Shown here: positions 1 through 10,039 of the stretch, one piece after another | Layout: each line of letters begins with the position of its first letter | Position numbering within the stretch: the first letter of the stretch is position 1 | Origin: Crambe crambe | Lineage: Eukaryota; Porifera; Demospongiae; Poecilosclerida; Crambeidae | Reading direction: 5' to 3' | NCBI GenBank assembly: GCA_963924555.1 | Contig: OZ004592.1 | Location: 2,480,001 to 2,544,000 of the forward strand | Length of the DNA: 64,000 nucleotides | Program-made: the position numbers and the translations under genes | Notes under the pieces: generated by a model | What the model was told of the DNA's origin: nothing | What the model saw: the letters and a program-made list of their open reading frames with translations, nothing else | The model's database searches: none

Positions 1-1743
1 AGTCGTCATTCTGCGGAAAACGAATAATAAAGCGGAAAATGAATAATAAGCTGACACTATCATCCCAGGGGGTACAAACAGGCACCTCCCCCACCCACCC
101 CCATGATTCATTGTATCAACCATGCCCCAAGAGCCATCAACACACCACCCCCATCACTCATACTAACCACTCCAGGCAGGGGCATAAATATGGAGATTGA
201 GACATTTGTCTTAGCATGGCAGGTGATATCACTCAAATAGAGTTCTTGCTGCCACCTCCATTCATGAACACAAGTACTTCACAAAGGAAGTCCTTTTTGC
301 CACAGGCAATTCACAACACAAGTACGAAGTCCTTTACTGCCCACAGGCACAGGAGGAAGGGATACCCTCAATTAATACTTTACAAAGAAAGTCCTTTCTA
401 CCTACAGGCACAAGAGGGTCCCTCCATTCATGCCAAGTGCTCCATAAAGGGAAAGCCTCATGATTATATAATACATAGCCAGTTAGTCAATTTCACTCTA
501 GCAGTAGCAACCTTGGTTTACACAACTGCATGAGCCACTCTAGTCAACAAAACCCTTCTCTGCCCAAAGCAGAACAATGTTGTCCCATAAGGAATGAGTG
601 GCTAAGCCGGAGGTCTTAAAACCACAGTTGACACAAACCTTTTGTTCTACTGAGTCACAGTGTACATAGACCTGGGTGATTTCTTTGAGCATAAAAGTGC
701 TTGGTCTAAAGGCTCTAGCTCTGTGGTAAAAGTGAAGAAACTTGCTGTACCAGATCCTTTCATGTAGCCATGCAGTTGTGATACCATCATACCCCCTAAA
801 CCAACCTTAGCTAAGACAATACCTCAGGCATGGCATGTATGCTCCATTTATGCCACTACATGGAGGTTGGCCATCCCATGGTACTACACCATAACTATGA
901 TTATGGGCCCCCAGGACCAAAAGACCTTTCTTTCAGATGCTCGGAAAACTCTCAGATGCTCATTCATTCACCTTGAATGCCATACATCATCACCTAGTTA
1001 ACTACATGCAGTAACTATGGTAATCAATCCCACAGTCACATTAAAGACTACTCCCTCCTATAGTAATGTTGCATCCCACAGTTCACCAGGCAATTTTTCA
1101 TAGTCACATGACTATGATTATGCCAGCTGTTTCCTTGATGGTATTCATTCCAGTCCCAAGAAAAACAATCCATTAGCATACATATAAATATTATTAAGCC
1201 TATTACTGATAAGACAAGACTATCAGATACATGATTTGGTCAAATTTTGTGTAAATAAGATTGGCTGTGTTTATGGCCTAGCTAGTCTTGCAGCTGCTGC
1301 CACACACCATGTATGTAGTAATTGTACATACAGCCAGACTAGCCTTACTACCAGGCCCTAAACTCTAGCTACTATAATACAACTTTACAAATTAACCTTG
1401 GGTACTATGTCTCAGCCATGACCAACCAACCAAAAACTCTATGAACTTGCACCATTTAAAGCAGAGAGAGTATAGGTCCCTGCAAGTTAGTTGTCTTTGG
1501 TGTGACAGTGGAGTCTAGAACCAGAATAAGTCCTAGAGGTTTGTCTTGTTTTGTTCTGCTTCTTCTTTTGTACTCAACCTGCTTAGCTTGGAATTGGGGG
1601 AGGTTTAATTATCATATCTGGAATGGAATTTAATCTGGAATAGAATGTTTAAACAGCAGTTAGAGACTGCATGGCTAATTCTGTGCTCTCCAAACCCTGG
1701 ACCCATGCCCATCACCTAGCTATACTAGGAGCAACACACACAC
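1..1743. other. Stretch without a supported gene
   Basis: I find no convincing exon here. Short open frames occur on both strands, but none shows a domain or a good pair of splice sites. The stretch may be the second intron of the minus-strand ankyrin gene whose first two exons lie at 1744-2191, since the next expected exon (second ankyrin half plus linker) is not visible before the window edge. Confidence 0.5.
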
Positions 1744-2191
1744 CTTGCAAGCTAAGTGTAAAGGTGTATCTCCACTTTCATTCAATTTATCCACTTCATA
1801 GGATGCATTGATGAGGAATGTCATGAGGCACTCCAGCTTGTTCTTGTCTTTTCGTCTGACATAGGCATGGAGTGGGGTATCACCATTCTCATCAAGAGCA
1901 TTAGTATCCACTCCTTTCTGATCCAGGTACTTCAAGACTTTCTGCAAGAGAAAACATTCAGTTGACACTCTTCTAGCTTAAATTCTCTCTTGCTGACTCT
2001 AGCTCTTTAGATGCTCTTCTGCTTAGATTTCTCTTGCTAACTCTACCTCTTAGACAGCTAATTCTCTCTTGTTAACTAACTAGCTATTGTAAGTTTACCT
2101 CTTTGTTCTTGGCTCTATGTAGTTTGGTGGAATCGAACTCCTCCTCCTCCTGAGACCGAATCTTGAAAGGTTTCTTCGAGGACTTGCTCAT
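1744..2191 (-). CDS. 5' end of an ankyrin-repeat gene (P0), probably ankyrin-patatin family; partial
   Basis: Two exons are visible. Exon 1 (2191-2099) starts at an ATG and codes for 31 residues, basic then acidic (MSKSSKK, then EEEE), ending at a GTAAAC donor. Exon 2 (1941-1744) follows a TTCTCTTGCAG acceptor and codes for 66 residues with two ankyrin-type motifs (NGDTPLHAYV, SGDTPLHLAC), ending at a GTGTGT donor. Both junctions are phase 0. The exon-2 length, phase and motif spacing match the ankyrin exons of P1 (67 codons), P3 (72) and P4 (66) in this window, so by homology this is a fifth family member running leftwards. No patatin exon is seen, so the phospholipase half is either beyond the left edge or lost. 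Family membership is inferred; the splice structure is seen. Confidence 0.6.
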
Positions 2192-2250
2192 TTCTTTTTC
2201 TTTTAGGTCGGAGTCTTTGTGGACAAGGAAAGGGACGTCAATCTGCAGGT

Positions 2251-2281
2251 ATAGCCGGGCCGGGGGGCCCGGGGTGGGATT
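2251..2281. promoter_or_regulatory. GC-rich block upstream of P0
   Basis: About 30 bases almost entirely G and C (gccgggccggggggcccggg) stand out from AT-rich surroundings 60 bases upstream of the P0 start codon. A similar but longer block lies upstream of P1 and P2 (22803-22890). A core-promoter role is inferred from position only. Confidence 0.35.
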
Positions 2282-2392
2282 TTAGTGGGGGTTTATAAAG
2301 CTGAGTGCACGTGCATGCCTGACTGATCTAGCTACATAGGTGTAGGAAGATAATATTTTGGTTAGGGGAGCGGTAGCCAGGCTATACATAGC

Positions 2393-2490
2393 GCACAAAG
2401 TGTACCATCTAGGGGGGTCCAGGGGCATGTTCCCCCGGGAAATTTTTGTCTTTTAGATCCCCTTAGATTGCATCTGGTGGGTTTACTACA
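2393..2490. repeat. Dispersed repeat fragment related to the interior of the insertion at 11569-11972
   Basis: The words around 2416-2490 (accatctagggggg, ggggcatg, aaatttttg, cttagattgcatctggtg) reappear, diverged and on the opposite strand, at about 11812-11900. This is most likely a scattered copy of the same transposon family. Its ends were not resolved. Confidence 0.4.
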
Positions 2491-2865
2491 ATACATTGGT
2501 TTGTGCATGTGATGATGAATTTTTGGGGGATGTTGGGAAGTTTTGTGTAGAAATTTCTACCCTGATTGAATCCTATTGGTAATTGATAATTAGCTAGCTA
2601 TTATTAATATTATTGTAAATATCTAGAATTTACAGAAACAAATTAAATTGTTTTGCAATTTCATAAATTTTAGGTTCAGTTCATCTGTCCTTCTGATAAA
2701 ATGCATGTATTCTTGGGAAGTTAACAAGTTATTACACTTCATGTCTGGAAGTATATGTTTAGGGGGGCTGTAGCCCCTGGTTCCTATGCCTATGATCTAG
2801 GTTGGCCATGCCACAAAGGGGGGAGGGGCAATATTGATTATTGATCACACCAATGATTTTAACAT

Positions 2866-3180
2866 GAATTGACCAGTTTGATCACACCAATATCCATGTA
2901 ACATTAATTCAGTTTGATCAAGTATCAATGCAACACAACTCTATATTAATAATTACACCAATGAGTATCAATGCAACATAACTTGACATAATTCAGTTTG
3001 ATCACACCAATGAGTATCAATGCAACACAACTCAATATTAATAATTCAGTTTGATCACACCATGACATTAATATTCAGTTTTATCACACCAATGAGTATC
3101 AATGCAACACAACTCTATATTAATAATTCAGTTTGATCACACCAATGAATATCAATGTAGCTACACACAACCCAGTTTGA
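2866..3180. repeat. Imperfect tandem repeat, about 45-60 bp units
   Basis: The phrase cagtttgatcacaccaatga followed by gtatcaatgcaacacaact and a short AT spacer recurs about six times with small deletions. The array ends exactly at the stop codon of the neighbouring beta-helix gene (3181), so it forms that gene's 3' flank. Confidence 0.8.
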
Positions 3181-6100
3181 TTACACAACAGTATCCAAGA
3201 GACTATTCTCAGTTACTCCTGGAGCTTCAGTTTTTCCAGCTGTACTAGTGTGGGCGTTTTGTGATGGCTGATTTGAAGAAGAGGTCGATCTATTAGTGTG
3301 TGTTGTACGCGACGTGGCACCATAATCTGCTGAAGATGGAGAATTATGTGCTTCTTGCAAACTTCTGGTTTCGTCTACATCCTCAACCACCATTGAATGC
3401 TTATCCCTCCGTGCTGTATTTGTCGACAGTCGTTTCTGATAACTCCCACAAATATTGCGGTATCTCTCGGCTTCGTCAGCATACTCCAAGAACTGCTCGT
3501 CATCTTGATTTGCTGACGGTGGTCCTGTTTTCTTAAACCAGTCAAGTTTACTACATTTTCTCCATGTAAGGAAAGAAACGTACACAATCATATAGATAAG
3601 AGGTAAGAATATGAGTGTGTACTGAATGGCGAATGCCACAGCTGAAATCGTGCTTCCAATGACAGTCAAGTAGTAATTGTACATGGAAAGTGACGATATA
3701 GCAGTGAGATTGGCAAATATGCAAGTATCAACAATGTTGAAGAGATGGTTCTTGTATGGACGAAAAATGACAAAGGTGAGTAGCGTTGCGATGCATATCA
3801 ATTGCTGCAGGACATGTTGGAGAAACCAATCCCCCGTGAAAGCAAAGTTCAGAAACAGCACAAGTCGCAGCAAGAAGTAGAAGCCAGCAAACCAACGACA
3901 ATCTATCTTGTTATCGCTGTCAGGACCTCCAGTCCCGTCCTTGTAACATCCGTGAAAAGCGACCAAGAATTGATCCAAAATCGGTCCTGGGTTGCAGCAG
4001 GCCGGAAGCTTAAGATCCTTACTGGTAATCTTTTTATATGCCTGCTTCATCAGGTGAATGACGGACGGACCTATAAGTATTAGAGGTGGCAATGCTACGA
4101 ATGTTGCCAGCACTATCACTGAAACGATTATATATGGAATGTGGTCATGTCCGAGATATGTAATGGTGCCATCATAGTAGAGCACATATGAGACCACTTC
4201 TCCCATGTCATTGCTGAGTGGTGTTGATGTGAGTAAGATAAACGATACAAGTGTGAATTTTGTGTAAGAAAGAAGAATAAAAGTAGCCAGGGCGTCAATG
4301 ATTGAGCGCTGAAAATTCCCAATTTGACGGGTTCTTGCGAAGCATTTATGCACAGGTCTGCACACGAATACGATCGGTACAAATCCTCTTCCGTATGCCC
4401 ACACTAGCAAGGATGAGAAGACCACCAGCAGAAGAGGGAAAAAAGCAGTGACATAACCTGTTGACTGCAACTGCAGAGTACTTATTTCTGAGCTGAGACA
4501 AAACTTTGGCAGTAACGGGTGGAAAAAATTTTGGTTCCAGATATCGTAAGGAACAATATAAATGGCTTTTAGTACATATGAGGTATATGAGGAATTGGTT
4601 ATGTTGTTCAGCTGAATGCTGCCATCACCATCCACTTCGAACACTGTAGTCAGCACTTGAGCAAAGAAAACAAACGCATTAGCTGGACCGGAGGAAACGC
4701 TGACATTGAAAAACAAAACCACGAGAAAGAAGATGAGAATCGGAAGGAATTCTGTCAGCAGATAAAAGACCCAGTTATGCTTTGCTTCAGACGGCGAGCA
4801 TTTATGACACTCAAAGGCAAAACCATTCACCACAGGTCCATAGCCTGGTAAACACTGTCCGCAGAGGACTCCAGTGCGATTGATGGACTCGCATTGCACA
4901 CTCATGTGTTGTGAAACATCCGGAGGCAGTGCCAAGGTTCGGTCATTGGTGAAGAGTGAGCAGTATGGACACTGTCCCACAACAAAGTCACTGCTTGTAT
5001 CATTTTGTATACCGATCCATGACCCTCGCTGAAGCTCAGAATAAAATAAAACAGAATGGCACAGTATCAGTCCACCATAATCACCTCTGCACACACAGCG
5101 GGAACCTGATTCACCAGCTGAATCGTTGAAAATCATCCCTGGAGGACAATGCAGCATATCGACTGTGATTTGTGTTGAAATGACACGAGGATCTATTGTC
5201 TGGAGCTTGATATTAGCTGATTTTCCTGGAGTTCCATGGAGATCTATGAAATTGTCAGCAATGTAGAGGGAAGAGCTATCAATGTGGATAATCCGCTCAT
5301 TCGTTTCATTAATAACTTTAGCTGTGAATACAGTTTCATTGGTGACATCATTTCCACGGTCATCTTTGGTATAAAATGGGAGGTATGTCTTATGACCTGG
5401 TATGACACTCATGCGAACACTGATGGTGGCATTATCCATGGTATCATTTGACGAGCTTTCTCTGAGTTTGAAAATAGCTGGTGATGTGGCAATCTCATCA
5501 GAACAGTTACCAGAATAGATCCAGTGCTTGGGGAAGGAATCATTTCTATTCCAGCAGAATACATCCTGTGCACCATGTTCAGTTGAACCATACGCACCTC
5601 CCCAATAACACATGAGCAAAGAGGTGGCATATATGGAGTTCTTTTTGGAATTTGCTGTGTTGTTTATGAGATTGAACGTCACATTCCAGTCGAATGGAGT
5701 CACTTCGATATCGAAATAGCGGATGAAACAATTTCGAGAGGATATCAAGTCATGGCCCCCTATGTAATACCCGAAGATTGCTCCTCCTTTGAGTTCAGCC
5801 TCGTTTCCCACAAAATTAAGCACTGTGCCTTGTGAAACCTCAATGAAAGAACCACCCATTAAGGCTACGGCTCCTCCATTACGTCCAGAGTTATTCTTAA
5901 AATCAGCCACACAATTGGAACGGAACTGAATCCTTGATCCAATACATGCCAAAGCAGTTTGGTTGTTACTTTCAAATTTCACAAAACCAAAGAAACTGAT
6001 GGGAATGAAGTCACTATAAAAAGCACCGATTCCCTCAGCAGACCCCAATACTGATGTATACCTTGCAGTATTCTCACTGAATGTGCAGTTTGTGAAACTC

Positions 6101-7494
6101 GGTTCGGCAATGGCACCATATGGAACAGGATGCCACATGGACATGTCTACACCAGATCCAACTCTGGCCACATTGTGGGTCCATTTGCACTCGTAAAACT
6201 CAACTGTGTTAGTTGCAGTCGACTCAGTTGGCTCCTTGGCGGTGTAAAATGATAACCCTCCACCGTAGTAGGCAAGGTTCTTATTGAAAGTGACATCTCT
6301 GAAAATGAAAACGTTGTGTGATGCATGGGTGTTCTCAAAGAAGATGTGGCCTATTCGAACACCTCCTCCTCCTGTTCCCTGGTTCTCTGATGTGCTATGG
6401 TAACAGCTATTGTTTTCAATAACTGATGACTCCATGATAAAAGTGTTATTATGACTCATGTCTTGGTGTTCCACAAATAGCCCTGCTCCCCAAAGAGCAG
6501 TGTTGTTAGCAAAAGTGCTGTTGCGGACACTAATAATGTTGTTACCTGAGTTTCCCTTGAAAAAAATAGACATGCCAGCTCCTCGACCAAATGCAAGATG
6601 CGTCTCGAGATGAGGAAGGATAAACGTATACTCAGTATCATCCAAAATGGTGGCATCATTTGCAAGGAAGCTGCAAAACTCAATGGTGAAGTTGCTATTG
6701 GAAATATAGTGCAGAGGTACATTGGAAGAACAGTTCTTTATAGCCTCATCCGATAGAATTGGCACACAATAGGGAAATTCAATGTACAGTCCTCCACCCC
6801 CCGAGTATCCCAAACCAGCTGGGGAGTTTAGCGAAAAGGTTGAGTTGGCCACTCTGTTGGTTCCGACAGTAGCATACATGACCACTCCAGTCCCAGTACT
6901 GTTTGTGACAGAAATGGACTCAAGTGTGACATCTGAGCTGTAGAGAAAGTAGAGTGCCACATAGAACTTCTCAAATGGAGAACTCGAAGAGTTCCGACTG
7001 GTGCTGTAGTGGTAAGCACCACACCCTGTCAACTCTATCCTGCTGATGGTGACATTGGTGACATAAATGAAAGTGAGACCTACTCCTTCTTCACACTCAA
7101 CACGCACAGGGAAAGCCTCTTCTTCATAATTTCCAGGAAGAGCAGCCACAGATAGGTCAGTCATCCACATGTACAGATATTCCATACTATTTCCTCTGCC
7201 CCCGAGGGCATATGAACCGGCAGTCACCCAGACTGTGGTATGGTTGAAGTGCTGCATTCCCTCCAGTGCCAAGCCTAGGGAGGAACAAGGCTCCTCTTTT
7301 CCTCCGTGCCAGCAGCTCGAGTCGTTCTTGCCGCTGTCTTCATCCACGTATATGACCATAGGTGCAGCTTGGTCGTAGATGCCTTCTTGGCATACCGATA
7401 GCGTTAATTGTAATACCAAAAGCAGAGCATAAACTAACATTGACATAGTGGCTAACTTAAATTTAGGCTTGCTTAGATCTACCCCAAATCCCAA
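3181..7494 (-). CDS. Large intronless beta-helix and multi-membrane-span protein
   Basis: One uninterrupted frame of 1437 codons. The likely start is Met17 or Met19 rather than Met1, because the hydrophobic signal peptide (MLVYALLLVLQLTLSVCQ) begins there. Residues about 40-680 form a long extracellular part rich in NxS/T sites, with repeated Asn-Asn-Thr and GAGL/GGGL/GGAI turns (for example NTALWGAGLFVEH, KGGAIFGYYIGG) typical of right-handed parallel beta-helix (pectin-lyase-like or Pmp-like) repeats. A Cys-rich module follows around 850-930 (GVLCGQCLPGYGP). The last third holds roughly seven to nine hydrophobic segments and an acidic/Ser/Thr-rich cytoplasmic tail. Single-exon structure contrasts with every other gene here. 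Function unknown: adhesion or receptor-like roles are plausible, no catalytic motif is apparent. Confidence 0.85.
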   Translation of the reverse strand: MGFGVDLSKPKFKLATMSMLVYALLLVLQLTLSVCQEGIYDQAAPMVIYVDEDSGKNDSSCWHGGKEEPCSSLGLALEGMQHFNHTTVWVTAGSYALGGRGNSMEYLYMWMTDLSVAALPGNYEEEAFPVRVECEEGVGLTFIYVTNVTISRIELTGCGAYHYSTSRNSSSSPFEKFYVALYFLYSSDVTLESISVTNSTGTGVVMYATVGTNRVANSTFSLNSPAGLGYSGGGGLYIEFPYCVPILSDEAIKNCSSNVPLHYISNSNFTIEFCSFLANDATILDDTEYTFILPHLETHLAFGRGAGMSIFFKGNSGNNIISVRNSTFANNTALWGAGLFVEHQDMSHNNTFIMESSVIENNSCYHSTSENQGTGGGGVRIGHIFFENTHASHNVFIFRDVTFNKNLAYYGGGLSFYTAKEPTESTATNTVEFYECKWTHNVARVGSGVDMSMWHPVPYGAIAEPSFTNCTFSENTARYTSVLGSAEGIGAFYSDFIPISFFGFVKFESNNQTALACIGSRIQFRSNCVADFKNNSGRNGGAVALMGGSFIEVSQGTVLNFVGNEAELKGGAIFGYYIGGHDLISSRNCFIRYFDIEVTPFDWNVTFNLINNTANSKKNSIYATSLLMCYWGGAYGSTEHGAQDVFCWNRNDSFPKHWIYSGNCSDEIATSPAIFKLRESSSNDTMDNATISVRMSVIPGHKTYLPFYTKDDRGNDVTNETVFTAKVINETNERIIHIDSSSLYIADNFIDLHGTPGKSANIKLQTIDPRVISTQITVDMLHCPPGMIFNDSAGESGSRCVCRGDYGGLILCHSVLFYSELQRGSWIGIQNDTSSDFVVGQCPYCSLFTNDRTLALPPDVSQHMSVQCESINRTGVLCGQCLPGYGPVVNGFAFECHKCSPSEAKHNWVFYLLTEFLPILIFFLVVLFFNVSVSSGPANAFVFFAQVLTTVFEVDGDGSIQLNNITNSSYTSYVLKAIYIVPYDIWNQNFFHPLLPKFCLSSEISTLQLQSTGYVTAFFPLLLVVFSSLLVWAYGRGFVPIVFVCRPVHKCFARTRQIGNFQRSIIDALATFILLSYTKFTLVSFILLTSTPLSNDMGEVVSYVLYYDGTITYLGHDHIPYIIVSVIVLATFVALPPLILIGPSVIHLMKQAYKKITSKDLKLPACCNPGPILDQFLVAFHGCYKDGTGGPDSDNKIDCRWFAGFYFLLRLVLFLNFAFTGDWFLQHVLQQLICIATLLTFVIFRPYKNHLFNIVDTCIFANLTAISSLSMYNYYLTVIGSTISAVAFAIQYTLIFLPLIYMIVYVSFLTWRKCSKLDWFKKTGPPSANQDDEQFLEYADEAERYRNICGSYQKRLSTNTARRDKHSMVVEDVDETRSLQEAHNSPSSADYGATSRTTHTNRSTSSSNQPSQNAHTSTAGKTEAPGVTENSLLDTVV

Positions 7495-7511
7495 ATACAG
7501 TTCTTATGTGC

Positions 7512-7522
7512 GCGCATGCGCA
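7512..7522. promoter_or_regulatory. NRF-1-like palindrome upstream of the beta-helix gene
   Basis: The palindrome gcgcatgcgca lies 18 bases upstream of the longest reading frame and about 70 from the preferred Met17 start. It fits the animal NRF-1 consensus (GCGCATGCGC). The same word occurs upstream of transporters T2 and T3. Binding is inferred. Confidence 0.4.
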
Positions 7523-7539
7523 CGTACGTACGTGGGTGT

Positions 7540-7634
7540 TAAGTGGGTCCATAGATATAAGAGGTTTACGGGATTGGAAACGGATCACGTGCTCTCGTTA
7601 GCAACTAACAACCGAGCGAGGCGCGTTGACAGCT
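7540..7634. repeat. One arm of a 1-kb-spaced inverted duplication (partner 8578-8668)
   Basis: The run from gtgggtccatagatataagagg through cgggattggaaacg to gaggcgcgttgacag recurs as its reverse complement at 8578-8668, with a small internal length difference. The arm overlaps the presumed promoter of the beta-helix gene. Confidence 0.75.
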
Positions 7635-7639
7635 GAATG

Positions 7640-8577
7640 ACATAGCACTTTTGTCAAAGTTGCTGTTCTGACAAGATCCATGAGGTAAGACTTATGCCAA
7701 TGATACTATAATACACTAGGGCATAGATTTACTGTATGAAATAAATTTTAGCTCAGATTTTCAAGTTTAATCCTACAAATACTACTGTAGTGGTTAATGG
7801 GACTATAATCCCTCTCACGCTTGATAGAATCAATTGCTGTTGCCCATTTTCTGATCAAAAGGCATGTAAACTTTAGCTACATGGAATAGTAATGTTAGTT
7901 TTTGTATTAGCTGACATATATTGTCTCTAGCATTTGCAAGTGGTGTTAAAACTGTAATCCCTCTCCCAAGAAATAGATTAACAATATTGCAACTGTATTA
8001 GTTATTTCAGGGAAAGGATAGAACAGTAAATGGAATTGGTGCATTCGTTTTCTATACAATAGTCATCCTATGGAGATGGCAAGCTTACTATATTTCCCCC
8101 CTAATATCCATAGGGTCCACAGGACAGCTGACTGAGCCGAATTCTTGAGGTGGATGGTATCAAAATCCAACAGCCAAAAGCTGGAAGTATTGCAATAATG
8201 CTGATGAGGGAGAACTGAGCAGAAACTGGCGGATAACTTTGGGGCAAAATTATCTAGCTATAATAATGATGAATTTATGTCTAATTTTAATACCAAAAGT
8301 CATTCTGGCCTTTCTTTCAAATCAATCACATAAAATTAATGTATAATGAGCAATGATAGGTACTCATAGTTATAATTACAAGGAAAAAAGTTATGAATAA
8401 TTAATAACTTCCTTCCTCAGACTCTCCAACTTCAACTCTCTGACTCTTCACTTCTTCAATACCTTCCCCTTAGCTTACTTGTACTATTCTGTGAGCTGTA
8501 GGGGCAGAACATCACTTTAACTACCTTGAAAGGAGTGAATATTGATCTCCTTTCACGGCCATTAATATAATTAATAC
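7640..8577. other. Spacer between the inverted arms; no gene seen
   Basis: AT-rich sequence with no domain-bearing frame or convincing exon on either strand. Confidence 0.5.
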
Positions 8578-8668
8578 TGCATGCGCGTGCGCATCTGTCA
8601 ACGCGCCTCGGTTGTGCAGTTCATTGGGCGTTTCCAATCCCGTAAAACCTCTTATATCTATGGTGGGT
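8578..8668. repeat. Second arm of the inverted duplication (partner 7540-7634)
   Basis: Reverse complement of the promoter-side arm, including an NRF-1-like gcgcgtgcgca word near 8583. It abuts the foldback element that begins around 8668. Confidence 0.75.
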
Positions 8669-8923
8669 CATACATACATTGGAGGAAATTTTCTTTAGGC
8701 ATAAAGGGAAGATTTTACGCCAATTATTGCTTTACACCTAAAGGGAAATTTTTACGCTGAGTACTTCGTTAGGTACCTAACGGGAGGCTGATACGCTGGG
8801 AACATTGGTGGATGAACACCTTGTGTTTATTATGATAAACATAAAGACACATTTTTACGCCATCTAACAATCAGCGTATAATTTTTCCTTTATGATCAAT
8901 AAACAAAAGAGAAAAATTCTACC
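8668..8923. mobile_element. Small non-autonomous element, copy A (uninterrupted)
   Basis: About 255 bp with no coding capacity. The motif cataaagggaaattttacgc occurs several times in both orientations inside it, so it can fold on itself. A second copy in opposite orientation lies at about 11485-12160. The two match end to end except for a 404-bp insertion in copy B. Superfamily unknown. Confidence 0.75.
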
Positions 8924-9110
8924 ATGCTTGCTTTGCAGTACATGTAGCTAACTACATACAGTGATAAGGTTTTGGGGCCGGGGTGAACTGTTCGATCTCT
9001 ATCACCTAGCTATCACCTTGACCTCTCTGGCTGCAGGCACTCAAGGTAACTCTTTTGTAGAATCTCAGACTAAAGTTCAAAGTTCATATCAACATGATGT
9101 GCATGCAAAT

Positions 9111-9503
9111 CATCACTAATAAATTATTGTTGGTTTGGTGTCCTACACAGACTTCAATTTAGAGTAGGTATAGGTAGGAATTTAACAATAAGTACTAGCT
9201 ATACCGGTAACTACTAGGAATGAGAAAAAACACATTTAGCAGGTGCATGCATGCTAGCCTAGACAGTGCCAAATACAGTCAAAACTTCGCATTATATGTG
9301 CTAGCCTTTTGCTATTATGCACAATCCTTACATAGAGGTAACACTATCAATCTTCATCACTGTCACAGAAAAAGTTTGTCAGGGGAGTGTTCTTTGGAAG
9401 CTTGGAACCACACCACTTTTTGTATTGGGCATGCTCAGTACTTTAAATTAAACTTATCATTGGTTAGGTAGGAGGACACCAAACCAATGATTTATTAGTG
9501 ATG
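9111..9503. mobile_element. MITE-like element with about 35-bp terminal inverted repeats
   Basis: The left end (9111-9147) reads catcactaataaatt then ggtttggtgtcctac. The right end (9469-9503) is its near-perfect reverse complement. The interior of about 320 bp has no credible gene. No clear target-site duplication was recognised. Confidence 0.7.
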
Positions 9504-9535
9504 GCCTAAAATAGAACCAAAGACCACATGCGAAA

Positions 9536-10036
9536 ATGAAGGCTATCTTCCTGTTCTTGTTGCTTCAGCTTGGAGGTGAGATCTCATTTCAACCTGCTTC
9601 TATAGAAGCAAATGACTTCCCCAGAGTTGCTCCTACACCCAATGGAGGAGCAAACATTCTCTTTGCCCCTGATACTCCTGTTGTTTTACAAGCTGGCTAT
9701 GTGCTTTGGTGGTGGTGGTGGTGGTGGTTGCACACTTCTCAGTGCAACTGTAATGTCCTTTATTATTGTGCTTCTACTTGGACCTAGCTATTATTGTGCT
9801 ATTTTATATACGAGATCCAATGGAGATCTAGATGCAGAAGGTATTATTCAGAGTCTTATATGCAACATCTTATAGATTGTTGTGGCTTGGAAAATGGTTG
9901 CTGTGATGCTTATGCTGGTGGCCAGGTAATTTTTTACACCAATCTGAACAGAGGCTTTCGTGGTACTATAAAAACAATTACATGTATCATAATTGTACAG
10001 GTCAATTCCTCATATGAAGTCGTACCATGCTCGTGA
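9536..10036 (+). CDS. Weak candidate: exons of a small secreted Cys-rich protein
   Basis: An ATG at 9536 opens a short hydrophobic leader (MKAIFLFLLLQLG) ending at a GTGAGA donor, as a signal-peptide exon would. Further on, a different frame at about 9860-9930 reads a Cys-rich phrase (HLIDCCGLENGCCDAY) ending near a GTAATT donor. A GGT microsatellite (9705-9728) lies between. I could not connect these with matched phases, so this may be chance or a decayed gene. Confidence 0.2.
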
Positions 10037-10039
10037 TCA

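Noticed and set aside
3300..7378. Several short frames on both strands within the beta-helix gene
   Set aside because: Shadows of the 1437-codon frame; no independent start context or domain.
9612..9875. Trp- or Gly-rich protein
   Set aside because: Produced by a GGT microsatellite; no domain, no consistent splice chain.
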